40,593 bases of DNA. Source: an uncultured Lachnospiraceae bacterium. Its GTDB lineage: Bacteria; Bacillota; Clostridia; Lachnospirales; Lachnospiraceae. The notes under the pieces are model-generated. The model had not been told where the DNA came from, did not search any database, and saw nothing but the letters and a program-made list of their open reading frames with translations. Positions 1 to 7,974 of the stretch are shown here, in pieces. The position numbers were made by a program, and so were the translations under genes. The stretch is taken from assembly GCA_902788645.1 (NCBI GenBank), contig CADAKW010000023.1:1-40593 (forward strand), written 5' to 3'. Every line of letters begins with the position of its first letter. Position 1 is the stretch's first letter.

Positions 1-150
1 TCACGGTCGTCCAAATAGTCTAAGGCAAAATCATATCGACATTCTGAATATAAGAAATATTATGGGCACAATCTAATAATCGTTGTGCAAAGTTTGAGTA
101 TATTATATTTATTGCGCATGTCATTTCGCATATTGTACCACATTTCATAC

Positions 151-179
151 TGGTTTTTCAAAATGAAATAACGTATAAT
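151..179 (+). promoter_or_regulatory. Probable promoter of aroE
   Basis: A perfect -10 TATAAT lies at 174-179, about 40 bp before the aroE start. The -35 at 151-156 (TGGTTT) is weak at 17-bp spacing. The rest of 1-150 is AT-rich; the only hint of coding is a short minus-strand open stretch at 2-67 running off the window edge, with no start codon. Confidence 0.5.
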
Positions 180-218
180 AACAGATGAGATTTGTCATTT
201 TATGTATGGAGGAAAAAT

Positions 219-989
219 ATGGAATACGGATTACTTGGAGAAAAACTCGGCCACAGCTATTCAAAGGAGATTCATGAGCAGCTTGCGGATTACACCTACG
301 ATCTCTGTCCTGTGAGCCGGGAGGATTTCGATGATTTTATGAAAAAACACGATTTTAAGGCGATCAATGTAACGATCCCTTATAAGAAGGACGTGATCCC
401 TTATCTGGACAGTATGGATGACAATGCGGCGTCCATCGGTGCCGTAAATACGATTGTCAACAAAAACGGCCGTCTGGAGGGACACAATACAGACTTTTCC
501 GGTTTTCTTTATATGATCGAGAAGCACAATATCCAGATCAATGGTTGTAAATGTCTTGTCCTTGGCAACGGTGGTGCTGCCAAAGCTGTTATCGCTGTAT
601 TGAAGCATCTGAATGCCGCCGAGATCAAGCTGGTTTCCCGCCGGGATACTCCGGACACCATTACATACGAGGAATGTCTGGCGCACCATACAGATGCAGA
701 TGTGATCGTAAACACCACACCGGTCGGTATGTATCCGAATATGGATGCCTCGCCTCTGGATCTGACACCATTTACGAAATGTCATGCCGTTCTGGATATT
801 ATCTATAATCCGTTGGAGACGAAGCTGACCGCACAGGCAAAATCCCTTGGGATCACGGCCGTGACCGGACTGGAGATGCTGGTGGCACAGGCTTTATATG
901 CTGTGGAGTTCTTTCTGGATACTAAGTTAGATACTTCTAAGATCGATGAGATCTACCAAAAGATCGCTGCGGAGAAGGCAGATTCATAA
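219..989 (+). CDS. aroE: Shikimate dehydrogenase (NADP+)
   Basis: A 256-residue cytoplasmic enzyme of the shikimate pathway, reducing 3-dehydroshikimate to shikimate. The N-terminal substrate domain shows HSYS (Ser13, Ser15), catalytic Lys56 in NVTIPYKK and Asp92 in GHNTDF. The Rossmann half carries GNGGAAKA (116-123), and NTTPVGMYPN follows. The frame is open upstream to a TTG at 192, but the ATG at 219 is preferred because GGAGG lies 6 bases before it. Length is slightly short of the usual 260-290 but complete. It stands alone on the plus strand and is followed by hairpins. Three other shikimate genes (aroK, aroD, aroA) occur elsewhere in the window. Confidence 0.97.
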   Translation: MEYGLLGEKLGHSYSKEIHEQLADYTYDLCPVSREDFDDFMKKHDFKAINVTIPYKKDVIPYLDSMDDNAASIGAVNTIVNKNGRLEGHNTDFSGFLYMIEKHNIQINGCKCLVLGNGGAAKAVIAVLKHLNAAEIKLVSRRDTPDTITYEECLAHHTDADVIVNTTPVGMYPNMDASPLDLTPFTKCHAVLDIIYNPLETKLTAQAKSLGITAVTGLEMLVAQALYAVEFFLDTKLDTSKIDEIYQKIAAEKADS

Positions 990-1020
990 AAGTGTGAACT
1001 GCATATTCAGGGCTCAACAT

Positions 1021-1060
1021 AAACACGGGCAAAACGCTGGTTTTGCCCGTGTTTCACTTT
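1021..1060 (+). terminator. Perfect hairpin downstream of aroE
   Basis: Arms 1021-1035 and 1040-1054 pair perfectly over 15 bp around a 4-base loop (GCTG), 31 bases after the aroE stop. The following run is only CACTTT, so termination may be modest; it could also protect the mRNA 3' end. Confidence 0.7.
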
Positions 1061-1089
1061 ACATTACAAGCATCTTTCTATACATCAAC

Positions 1090-1143
1090 AAAGAGACATC
1101 CCCTTTGATATTTTGTGATATCATCTTGGAATGTCTCTTTTTT
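1090..1143. terminator. Terminator between converging aroE and the glycerophosphotransferase gene
   Basis: Arms AAAGAGACAT (1090-1099) and ATGTCTCTTT (1131-1140) pair perfectly around a long loop that contains a GATAT/ATATC mini-stem. A plus-strand T run follows (to 1143). Both flanking genes end towards it, so it may act in both directions, better for the plus strand. Confidence 0.75.
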
Positions 1144-1163
1144 ATTTACTCATTTAGCAAAAC

Positions 1164-2999
1164 CTACTTTTTCGTACATTCTACGATCAGCTCGCCGGCA
1201 CGTACTGTAGATTTTCCATCCAGATCATCAAAGAATCTCTTCTTAAACTCCTGCAGCTTATCATTCTCAAAGTCCTGTGTCTCTATACATGATACCAGAT
1301 CACTGTATGTCCGGACGATCTTGCCCGGTGCCATGTCCTCATACTCATAGTAGAAGCCTCTGGAGGAAATGTAACGCTCCAGATCATAAGCATACATCAC
1401 CATCGGAATATCTAACAATGATGCCTCAAATACAACCGAAGAATAATCCGTGATCAGTACATCTGTTACAAACAGGAGATCATTCAGCTCGGAGTTTGCC
1501 GACAGATCAATGATATAATCTTTATATTTCTTGCGGATATGACTGCGGTTATTAACAAACGGATGATGTTTGACAATGATCGCATATTCTTTTCCCAGAT
1601 CCTCATAAAGCTTATTCACATCCAGACGGTCTACCGGATAATAACCGCTCAGCTTACCATTGCCACGGAAGGTCGGTGCAAACAACAGGATCTTTTTATC
1701 CTTAAGCTGTGGATATTTCTCATAAAACTCGTTGGTAACTTTCTCTTTGTATGCTTTGTCAAAGAATACATCGGTTCTCGGGATACCGGTAGCTGCCACC
1801 TTGTCCTCGGAGATACCAAAGCCCTCTGCGTAAAATTTTGCAATATTTTGGGAGCTGACCAGCGCATAATCATAGTTACGATGGTTCGGACTCTTCTGGG
1901 TCTGACCGCCCGGACGTCCCATACGACTGCAGCCGAAGGTCTTAAAAGCCCCGCAGGCATGCCACAGCTGGATCAGATAGGTATCCTTTCTCCGTGGCAT
2001 CCGGAAGAAAAGCTCGCAGTAATCGTCCACCAAAATCACCTTGGCATTGCCAAAGTACCATGCCATCCGGATCAGGCTGCTGATCCGCATCTGCTTGACT
2101 TCATGGCTGTCAAGTACATAACGGCGGTCAAGCTCCGGTACGCCATCAAGATATTTATTGACAAATTCGAAGTTTCCCGTAAGATCATCACGACGATTGG
2201 ACAGGAATACTACCCGGTTCTTTTTGATCGGGGTAAGTCTGGCAATGGTATTGACCACATCCATCATCCACATCTTCGTTGCAAGAATACCGATACGGAT
2301 CCGGCTGAAGGTATCCATCTTCGCCCGGACATGCTTCAACAGATAAATAATACCATTCTCCGGTATCTTTGCGTTTTTGTTCTGACAGCCGGTCGCCGCC
2401 AGCAGCGCATCAATAAAAAATACAGGAATCAATACCACAGAAAAACAAAACAACACAAAATGCCACAGCCACATGATCACTCCATTAAAGATCTGTCTGC
2501 CCTTGTGCGGCTGGAATATCTTTTCCTGGCCCGGCTTGGCATTTAAGATCACACGACGGGAATCCTCAGAAAATCCCATCTCATACTCTATATATGTCTG
2601 TCGCTCCTGCTCGGAATCATCCACACCAACAGCTGTTTCACGCACCAGAAGTTCTAATGCCTTCTCATCCTCCGGATCCACGGTAAACGGCACACTCTCT
2701 AACACCGTATGACCATAACTCAACTCCAGAGAAAACTCAATATGCTTATTCTTGGGCTGTTTGTAAAACAGATATTTCAACATGTAATTATAGGATGCCA
2801 TCAAGTAAAAGCTGCCATCCTTCTCACTTTGATAAAAGCGGACTACGACAGGCAAACGTCTTGTCTGCTCTCCGTTATCAAATATAATCGTCATTTTGGG
2901 ATCACGAACCTTCTCATCCCAAGGTCCCGATGCACTAACCGCAAGCTCCAGTCTTTCTTCCCGAAGCAGCAATCGATGTATGGTTACTTTAAAATCCAT
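1164..2999 (-). CDS. CDP-glycerol glycerophosphotransferase family protein (teichoic-acid type)
   Basis: A 611-residue protein of the Glyphos_transf (TagB/TagF) family, which moves glycerol-phosphate from CDP-glycerol onto teichoic-acid-like or other cell-surface polymers at the inner membrane face. Residues 1-170 are a beta-rich N-terminal region. A hydrophobic segment near 175-205 (VIMWLWHFVLFCFSVVLIPV) probably anchors it. The catalytic part follows, with QLWHACGAFKTFG and TDYSSVVFEA. The ATG at 2999 is preferred to a GTG 9 bases upstream because GAGGTG sits 6 bases before it. No other wall-polymer genes are adjacent, so the exact polymer is unknown. Confidence 0.88.
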   Translation of the reverse strand: MDFKVTIHRLLLREERLELAVSASGPWDEKVRDPKMTIIFDNGEQTRRLPVVVRFYQSEKDGSFYLMASYNYMLKYLFYKQPKNKHIEFSLELSYGHTVLESVPFTVDPEDEKALELLVRETAVGVDDSEQERQTYIEYEMGFSEDSRRVILNAKPGQEKIFQPHKGRQIFNGVIMWLWHFVLFCFSVVLIPVFFIDALLAATGCQNKNAKIPENGIIYLLKHVRAKMDTFSRIRIGILATKMWMMDVVNTIARLTPIKKNRVVFLSNRRDDLTGNFEFVNKYLDGVPELDRRYVLDSHEVKQMRISSLIRMAWYFGNAKVILVDDYCELFFRMPRRKDTYLIQLWHACGAFKTFGCSRMGRPGGQTQKSPNHRNYDYALVSSQNIAKFYAEGFGISEDKVAATGIPRTDVFFDKAYKEKVTNEFYEKYPQLKDKKILLFAPTFRGNGKLSGYYPVDRLDVNKLYEDLGKEYAIIVKHHPFVNNRSHIRKKYKDYIIDLSANSELNDLLFVTDVLITDYSSVVFEASLLDIPMVMYAYDLERYISSRGFYYEYEDMAPGKIVRTYSDLVSCIETQDFENDKLQEFKKRFFDDLDGKSTVRAGELIVECTKK

Positions 3000-3106
3000 T
3001 CCTTTCACCTCATTATTTATTACGCTTTCTGCGCTTTACACAGATTTCATAAAACTCAGACTTTTCTATTATCCTCTCTTTCACCGAAAAAAGCAAGTCT
3101 CTTTGC

Positions 3107-3140
3107 AAAAAAAGAAGACTCCCTGCACGAAGTCTTCTTT
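3107..3140 (-). terminator. Rho-independent terminator after the flavodoxin gene
   Basis: Arms AAAGAAGACT (3111-3120) and AGTCTTCTTT (3131-3140) give a 10-bp stem. Read on the minus strand it is followed by a run of seven T. It lies 100 bases beyond the flavodoxin stop and before the glycerophosphotransferase gene. Confidence 0.85.
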
Positions 3141-3207
3141 TCGATTCTAAAATGGCAAATTGTTATTATTATAGCCCAAATGGGCTCATTATGCTTATTT
3201 TGTATTT

Positions 3208-3230
3208 CTGCAAAGCATTACGCTTTGCAG
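3208..3230 (-). repeat. Perfect 9-bp stem-loop just after the flavodoxin stop
   Basis: CTGCAAAGC (3208-3216) and GCTTTGCAG (3222-3230) pair around ATTAC. There is no T run on the minus strand, so it looks like a 3'-end stabiliser or part of a two-hairpin termination zone. A smaller stem AGCCCA/TGGGCT lies just beyond. Confidence 0.55.
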
Positions 3231-3240
3231 GCTGTTTACA

Positions 3241-3675
3241 CTACACCAGCCCTGCAAGATCACGTCCGGCAGACTTGCATGACTCTAAAGCCTCATCGTC
3301 CGGAGCATTATTGGCAATGATGCCTTCTCCATTCCATACTGACGCCCCATCAGAAGATACTCTGTCTTCCCAGTCACGCATCCAGTCACCGCTTCCCCAT
3401 CCGTAAGAACCAAATAAAACAACCGTCTTACCGGAAATCGCTCCATCCAGCTCCTCCATCAAAGGCTCCATGATCGTTTCCTCAAGCTGCTCTGCTCCCA
3501 TGGACGGACATCCCAGAGCAATTGCCTTTGCATCCTGTACATCTGCTGCACTGGCTGTCTCAGCGGTGATCAGCTCAGCCTCTGCACCGGCTTCCTTTAC
3601 ACCCTCTGCGATTGCTGCAGCCATTGCTGCTGTATTACCCGTGCCACTCCAATAAATGATATTGACTTTAGCCAT
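3241..3675 (-). CDS. Flavodoxin
   Basis: A 144-residue FMN electron carrier. The phosphate loop WSGTGNTAAM is at residues 8-17 after the first strand, and the second flavin loop is GSYGWGSGDWM. Length is typical of clostridial flavodoxins. The frame is open upstream for 40 more codons, but the ATG at 3675 is preferred: it begins MAKVNIIYWSG and GGAAGG lies about 10 bases before it. It is a single-gene unit with its own promoter and a candidate operator, so it is probably regulated, perhaps by redox or iron state (inference). Confidence 0.93.
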   Translation of the reverse strand: MAKVNIIYWSGTGNTAAMAAAIAEGVKEAGAEAELITAETASAADVQDAKAIALGCPSMGAEQLEETIMEPLMEELDGAISGKTVVLFGSYGWGSGDWMRDWEDRVSSDGASVWNGEGIIANNAPDDEALESCKSAGRDLAGLV

Positions 3676-3765
3676 CTTTGATAAACCTTCCTTTCTCCAG
3701 CTTCCTACTATGATAACCATAATAAGATAAAATATGTTCGATATGGTTAGTTCTCTATATCCCAT

Positions 3766-3819
3766 GTTAGTTATTTCTAACTTTTGATTTATCATAGCAC
3801 GCTAAAGGCAAAGATGCAA
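3766..3819 (-). promoter_or_regulatory. Flavodoxin promoter with palindromic operator candidate
   Basis: Read on the minus strand, TTGCAT (3814-3819) and TATGAT (3791-3796) are spaced 17 bp. The start would be near 3784. Immediately downstream is GTTAGTTATTTCTAAC (3766-3781), a 5-bp inverted repeat with a 6-bp spacer, and another GTTAG follows at 3746-3750. The position suggests a repressor site. Confidence 0.5.
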
Positions 3820-3857
3820 CAAGGTTACGTGAGAAAAATTCTTATTTCAAGGAACCA

Positions 3858-3899
3858 CGCCCTTGTATTTACGTTATGAAATTTAAACTCTCTTCATAT
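3858..3899. repeat. attL: left copy of the 42-bp integration repeat
   Basis: This segment matches 9965-10006 at 40 of 42 positions in the same orientation. The right copy contains the last codons and stop of efp; this copy is a displaced duplicate in front of the flavodoxin promoter. Weaker similarity (TCAAGG) continues a few bases further left. Confidence 0.85.
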
Positions 3900-3935
3900 T
3901 ATAAATTCCCTAATTCAAGTAACTCTCAGTTGATT

Positions 3936-3956
3936 TGTTCACTACCTGTTCGCTAC
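3936..3956 (+). repeat. Left integrase arm-site repeats
   Basis: Two direct copies, TGTTCACTAC (3936-3945) and TGTTCGCTAC (3947-3956), at 11-bp period. The same motif occurs three times inside the right end (9854-9885). Confidence 0.6.
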
Positions 3957-3995
3957 AAATTTTAGTTGATTTTTTCATATTTTCCAATAATTCCC

Positions 3996-4024
3996 TTGAC
4001 TTTTATGCGCATTATGCGTATAAT
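3996..4024 (+). promoter_or_regulatory. hicAB promoter with HicB operator candidate
   Basis: TTGACT (3996-4001) and TATAAT (4019-4024) are spaced 17 bp. Between and over them lies a palindrome, TTATGCGCAT (4003-4012), one base, ATGCGTATAA (4014-4023), with 9 of 10 pairs matching. HicB antitoxins with a C-terminal DNA-binding domain repress their own operon, so this is the likely operator. Confidence 0.7.
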
Positions 4025-4050
4025 AATAATTGTAAGGAGATGATTGTTAC

Positions 4051-4230
4051 ATGAGATTTCGAGAAATCGAAAAACTGATCCTTGACGATGGTTGGCAGTT
4101 CAAGAAAGCCAAAGGCTCTCATTGTTCTTACATCCATCCGACCAAACCGGGCAAGGTCACTATTCCGAATCACAGCGGAGATCTTGATCCAAGGACAGTA
4201 AAATCAATTATGAAGCAAGCCGGGCTGTGA
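4051..4230 (+). CDS. hicA: HicA toxin (mRNA interferase)
   Basis: A 59-residue double-stranded-RNA-binding-fold ribonuclease of type II toxin-antitoxin systems, which cuts translated mRNA. The family signature GSHCSY is at residues 22-27 with catalytic His24, followed by a strand with VTIPNHSGD and a terminal helix. The only ATG that stays open is 4051; an upstream ATG inside the ribosome site hits a stop after four codons. AAGGAG lies 11 bases before. hicB follows after 40 bases under the same promoter. It sits just inside the left end of the element, a usual place for maintenance modules. Confidence 0.93.
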   Translation: MRFREIEKLILDDGWQFKKAKGSHCSYIHPTKPGKVTIPNHSGDLDPRTVKSIMKQAGL

Positions 4231-4270
4231 AGCCCGGACTTCATAATCTTATTATATAGGAGGCATTTTT

Positions 4271-4675
4271 ATGAAATTAACTTATCCAGCATGTTTCTAT
4301 CCATGTGAAGAAAAAAAGGGCGGTTATACCGTAGAAGTTCCAGATCTTCCCGGATGTGTCAGCGAGGGAAACTCGTTAGCTGATGCTATAACAATGGCAA
4401 CCGATGCTGCATCTGGCTGGGTACTGGACGAACTTGAAGACGGAAATCAAATTCCTGTTTCCTCTCCAGTAAATAAAATCATTCCCGATGAAGGCGGTTT
4501 TGTTTCGATGTTAGTTTTAGATATGGATAGTTATGCCGAGAAATACGGTGATAAAGCTGTTCGAAAAAATTTAACAATTCCTGCCTGGTTAAATACTTTT
4601 GCAGAAAATAATCACATTAACTTTTCTCAGGTGCTTCAAGATGCTTTAGTTGACATTTACCAAAACCAAGCTTAA
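4271..4675 (+). CDS. hicB: HicB antitoxin
   Basis: A 134-residue antitoxin that binds and neutralises HicA and probably represses the operon. The N-terminal partial RNase H-like domain shows YPACFYP and YTVEVPDLPGCVSEGNS (about 5-33). The C-terminal stretch from about 95 (KAVRKNLTIPAWLNTFAEN, then FSQVLQDAL) reads as a ribbon-helix-helix DNA-binding domain, matching the palindrome over the promoter. AGGAGG stands 8 bases before the start. A strong terminator follows at once, so the pair is a closed unit. Confidence 0.94.
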   Translation: MKLTYPACFYPCEEKKGGYTVEVPDLPGCVSEGNSLADAITMATDAASGWVLDELEDGNQIPVSSPVNKIIPDEGGFVSMLVLDMDSYAEKYGDKAVRKNLTIPAWLNTFAENNHINFSQVLQDALVDIYQNQA

Positions 4676-4683
4676 AAGAAAGA

Positions 4684-4718
4684 GGGATTGATCTGTTAGT
4701 TGGATCAATCCCCTTTTA
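4684..4718 (+). terminator. Terminator of hicAB
   Basis: GGGATTGATC (4684-4693) pairs perfectly with GATCAATCCC (4703-4712) around a 9-base loop, then C and TTTT. Confidence 0.85.
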
Positions 4719-4744
4719 TATATGTAGCTTTTACTTCATTTTTA

Positions 4745-5455
4745 TTATTCTGCTACTGACTTCAACACTACAAATGTCACTCTATTGTCCGCCTGCAATG
4801 TGAATTTAAAATCAACTTTTGCAGATCTTCCGCTTCCGCTCACAGTATACTCCGATTCTTTGAGCATCATTCCATTGATATAAATATTCAATGAATCTTT
4901 TTCAGGGTCGAAATTGTCAATACCACTTCCAAGGGAAGTTGATGTAATGGCTGTACTAGTTGTTATTTCTCTTTTGATTTCTGTAACATGTACCCCAACT
5001 AAAGGATGTACCCAGCTCTCATCTCTTGCATCTTCAATAGAGGCCGGTTTTATCGATCCTGCTGCCATTGTTATATTTGCCACACGGATTTCCTTAAATA
5101 ATGCTGTATCGCCCAACGTGGGGGCAGATGTTGCAGAACCTTTTCTTATGGTGATTTCCATAGATCTCGACGCCATATCACATCGCAATATTACGCTGTC
5201 AATTCGTACAGTGTTTTCTTCCGGTTGTAGCGGTTCTAATGATTCACTTGCCGTGCTCTCAATCCATCTTCCCTTGATAACAGCCCGACCACTTCCAACG
5301 ATTATTTTTCCATTGCCGGAAATGCTTGTTTCAAAGGCCTGTCCAATTTTCCTGAAAATACCATCACCAACCACTCCGTTAAATAGATCGGAAAAATCAT
5401 CTGCATTGTAAACCCTGTCTCCTGATTCTGAATTAAAAAAGCCATATCTGATCAT
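4745..5455 (-). CDS. Phage tail-tip / baseplate structural protein
   Basis: A 236-residue protein that I recognise only as a type: the N-terminal run YGFFNSESGDRVYNADDF and the following beta-rich region resemble siphophage baseplate or receptor-binding proteins encoded after the Gp37-like tail gene. No transmembrane segment or signal peptide. It starts just after the stop of the upstream gene with GGAGGG seven bases before. It is the last gene of a minus-strand cluster of three. The frame is complete, which is notable because the rest of the phage is gone. Confidence 0.65.
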   Translation of the reverse strand: MIRYGFFNSESGDRVYNADDFSDLFNGVVGDGIFRKIGQAFETSISGNGKIIVGSGRAVIKGRWIESTASESLEPLQPEENTVRIDSVILRCDMASRSMEITIRKGSATSAPTLGDTALFKEIRVANITMAAGSIKPASIEDARDESWVHPLVGVHVTEIKREITTSTAITSTSLGSGIDNFDPEKDSLNIYINGMMLKESEYTVSGSGRSAKVDFKFTLQADNRVTFVVLKSVAE

Positions 5456-5457
5456 CG

Positions 5458-6528
5458 TTATCCCTCCACACTTTCAAATTTTGGAAAACAAGTATATCCG
5501 TTTTCATCCTCTGATTCGATTACTTCCGTTATTCTTGCCCGTGATATTATTCCATACTCGTTTTCAACTTCCACAATATCTCCGAGATTATAATCCTTCC
5601 CGTATCGATAATTTACATCCGGATCCACCGTACTGTCATATGTTTCACTGGTTCCATATTCCGCCAGTTTTTCCTCTCCCGCCATTTTCAACTGATTCAT
5701 ATATTCTATGTCTGATATTTCCCCCTCATTTGTTGACAGGCTTGACTGATCCACAAATACCTCATACCGACTTCTTCCGACTGCATTTCCGACTGCTGCC
5801 ATTTTGCGAGCAGTTCCTTCGCCCTCTCCGGCCACCATAGCCACATTTTTATAATTGCTTTTGTCAAATGTGTAATTTCCGTTTAAATAATTTCCATATT
5901 TCGGAGAAAACTTTACAACCGGCAAGATATTTTGAGCCGATGATCTGTCTTTTCCACGATACAGATTAAATAAAAGTTTTCCATTTTCAAAATAAATCTC
6001 CCAGCCAATACCATACGCAGTACATACGGATATTACTGCATCACTCAATACATCATCTGTCACCTGCTTTTCAATATGAGGGTTCTCCCCTGTCCATTCC
6101 ATGCTGATATTTGGACGAATCGACAGATATTCCAGTCTCCTTCCGGAAATGATTGAATCATCCATGGCATTATCTGCAACCAATCCCAGCAATATACAGT
6201 CAAGCAGCGTTCCTTTGAGAATCTTCTGTCCCCAGACAATACGCCTTTTCAAAAGTCCCTGAAATGTTGGACCACTGATGATAAGCTTATCGCCGCTTTC
6301 TTCATCCGTTGTCAGCTGTATCTTTTCCACGATCATTCCGGTCTGATCCCCTGGCCGCATAATATATCTATCCTCATTTGAACAGAATAGCTGTAAAAGA
6401 TAACGACTCGCCGGCAGAACAATTTCAAAATCCCCCAGAGAAAAATACCTCTTGGTCCAGATAATACTTTCCGCATAGGATATGATTTCTATTTTTTTGA
6501 AATTCGCATCCAGTACATACAGATCCAT
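5458..6528 (-). CDS. Siphovirus Gp37-like tail protein
   Basis: 356 residues resembling the Siphovirus_Gp37-like tail family (ReqiPepy6 Gp37-like), normally encoded right after the distal tail protein and forming part of the tail tip. Characteristic opening: a short strand, then IIWTKRYFSLGDFEIVLPA (about 23-41), and later GPTFQGLLKRR. The C-terminal part (YRYGKDYNLGDIVEVEN) is typical of this family. Start at 6528 with GGGGGTG before it, three bases after the stop of the upstream fragment. Full-length and undamaged. Confidence 0.78.
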   Translation of the reverse strand: MDLYVLDANFKKIEIISYAESIIWTKRYFSLGDFEIVLPASRYLLQLFCSNEDRYIMRPGDQTGMIVEKIQLTTDEESGDKLIISGPTFQGLLKRRIVWGQKILKGTLLDCILLGLVADNAMDDSIISGRRLEYLSIRPNISMEWTGENPHIEKQVTDDVLSDAVISVCTAYGIGWEIYFENGKLLFNLYRGKDRSSAQNILPVVKFSPKYGNYLNGNYTFDKSNYKNVAMVAGEGEGTARKMAAVGNAVGRSRYEVFVDQSSLSTNEGEISDIEYMNQLKMAGEEKLAEYGTSETYDSTVDPDVNYRYGKDYNLGDIVEVENEYGIISRARITEVIESEDENGYTCFPKFESVEG

Positions 6529-6530
6529 AA

Positions 6531-7166
6531 TTACACCCCCGTATACAAATTTTCATGAATAATTTTTAATGCTGCATTTTCAAATCCATATTCCGGGTAC
6601 AGACCAAAACGATATGATCCAATTGGTATCTGCAGCCACACAGAATCGTCATTGATGTAATTGATCATGTTGATGTCTTTCCCCTCACGCTGCAATGTCA
6701 CCGATTTCTCCGATTCCAAGGTGTTAATTTTTAGAATATCTCCTTTAACTAATGTTGTTTGAAGAGAAAAGCTTTCCATAGTGTCTATGTTTCGGATAAC
6801 TGGATTAATAACAATTCCTGACGTCTCCAAAACAAAAATCCCTCCAGTTTCCACATCCCCTGCATTTTTTATATATTCTGAATGTTTTGTCAAAATTTCC
6901 GATAATGCAACCCCTTCTTTGGGAATGCTGGCCGGAAATTCAAATAATTTGGCAATACCACGGATTTCTTCATAAGACTGTTCCATGTCATGAAAATATG
7001 GTTTGGGGCAGATGATAGATATCTGCACTTCTATCTTCTGAGAAAACGGATTTAATTCACAGGTTTCCACCCATCCCGGAATATATACATTACGTTTCCC
7101 GTTTTCATAATAAAAAGTATTATCTAATAAAGAAAAGGAGGCGATCCAATGACAGATGAAGAACAA
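6531..7166 (-). pseudogene. Distal tail protein (Dit-like), 5'-truncated
   Basis: The open frame holds 211 residues. From about residue 14 on (DNTFYYENGKRNV, then VEVQISIICPKPYF-like strands) it reads as the C-terminal half of a Sipho_tail/Dit protein, which usually has a longer N-terminal domain. The first residues are the complement of the start and ribosome site of the plus-strand repressor gene, and the only start codon is a TTG lying inside that gene. So the phage gene was cut off near 7120-7140 and fused to foreign sequence. Probably not expressed from a start of its own. Confidence 0.7.
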
Positions 7167-7796
7167 AAAATCATTTTTTCAAAAAATCTTATAAGATTGC
7201 TGCAGGAACATAACAAGACACAAAAAGAAGTAGCTGAGGCAATCAATGTTTCTCCTCAAACCTTTAATACTTGGGTAAAAGGTATTGCTCTTCCTAGAAT
7301 GGGAAAAGTTCAGCTTTTAGCTGATTATTTCCATATATTAAAATCTGATCTTATAGAACGTAAAATATCTGATGATAATATAAAAAAATCATCCCTGAGT
7401 AAGGCTGTTCAAATAAAAGTTCTCGGTCGTGTGGCTGCAGGTATTCCACTGGAAGCGATCGAGGATGTGATTGATACCGAGGAGATTCCTCAATCTCTCG
7501 CTAAGACCGGCGAGTTTTTCGGCTTACAGATACACGGAGACAGTATGGAGCCAAGAATGTGCGAAGAGGATGTCGTGATCGTACGCCAGCAGGATGACGC
7601 GGAAAGTGGTGATATTGTCATCGCCATGGTCAACGGTCATGATGCGACCTGCAAGCGTTTAATGAAATATGCCGGTGGGATCAGCTTACTTTCCTTTAAT
7701 CCTATTTATGAGCCAATGGTGTTCTCAAATGAGGAGATCGAAAAGAAGCCGGTGCGAATCATCGGGAAAGTAGTGGAAAACCGGCAGAAATATTGA
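7149..7796 (+). CDS. CI/LexA-like phage repressor (XRE HTH + S24 peptidase)
   Basis: 215 residues. Residues 10-62 form an XRE helix-turn-helix (TQKEVAEAINVSPQTFNTWV). The C-terminal half is an S24 self-cleaving domain: cleavage site Ala97-Gly98 in VAAGIP, catalytic Ser132 in GDSM and Lys169 in ATCKRL. All parts are present, so it should bind operators as a dimer and cleave itself when RecA is activated. AGGAGG lies before the ATG. Phage early genes it would control are missing; its remaining neighbours are the toxin array, whose first promoter overlaps this gene's stop, and the integrase. Confidence 0.92.
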   Translation: MTDEEQKIIFSKNLIRLLQEHNKTQKEVAEAINVSPQTFNTWVKGIALPRMGKVQLLADYFHILKSDLIERKISDDNIKKSSLSKAVQIKVLGRVAAGIPLEAIEDVIDTEEIPQSLAKTGEFFGLQIHGDSMEPRMCEEDVVIVRQQDDAESGDIVIAMVNGHDATCKRLMKYAGGISLLSFNPIYEPMVFSNEEIEKKPVRIIGKVVENRQKY

Positions 7797-7820
7797 GAAA
7801 ATGTAATTTGAAAATATAAT
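7793..7820 (+). promoter_or_regulatory. Promoter of toxin unit 1
   Basis: TTGAGA (7793-7798, overlapping the repressor stop codon) and TATAAT (7815-7820) are spaced 16 bp. Transcription would start near 7827 and read the first toxin leader. Confidence 0.65.
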
Positions 7821-7890
7821 ATCTTTACCCGGAGGGTTGTTGGGACGATACGTCAGTTGCCGGACTTTACCAAGGAAGGAGCTGGTGCCA

Positions 7891-7974
7891 ATGGTTACAT
7901 ATAACGATTTATTTACGTTCGTAACTATGCTTTGCGCGATCATAACTCTTGTTATATACATACGCAAAAAGTAG
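7891..7974 (+). CDS. Holin-like type I toxin, unit 1
   Basis: A 27-residue peptide: MVTYNDLFTF start, a single membrane helix (VTMLCAIITLVIYI) and a basic end RKK. This matches the putative holin-like toxin (Hol-Tox) family, small membrane peptides silenced by antisense RNA. AAGGAG precedes the ATG by 9 bases. The stop TAG lies inside the left arm of the terminator stem. Identity rests on the pattern and the antisense gene opposite. Confidence 0.78.
   Translation: MVTYNDLFTFVTMLCAIITLVIYIRKK

Noticed and set aside
2..67. Partial protein on the minus strand at the window edge
   Set aside because: A short open stretch reading like ECRYDFALDYLDDR lacks a start codon and is too short to assign; it may be a fragment of a neighbouring gene.
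2709..3320. Plus-strand ORF of about 200 codons opposite the glycerophosphotransferase gene start
   Set aside because: It has no ribosome site, its composition is not protein-like, and it overlaps a clear minus-strand gene and a terminator.
7120..7166. True N-terminus of the 211-residue tail ORF
   Set aside because: These codons are the complement of the repressor's ribosome site and first codons; the only start codon is a TTG inside that gene.
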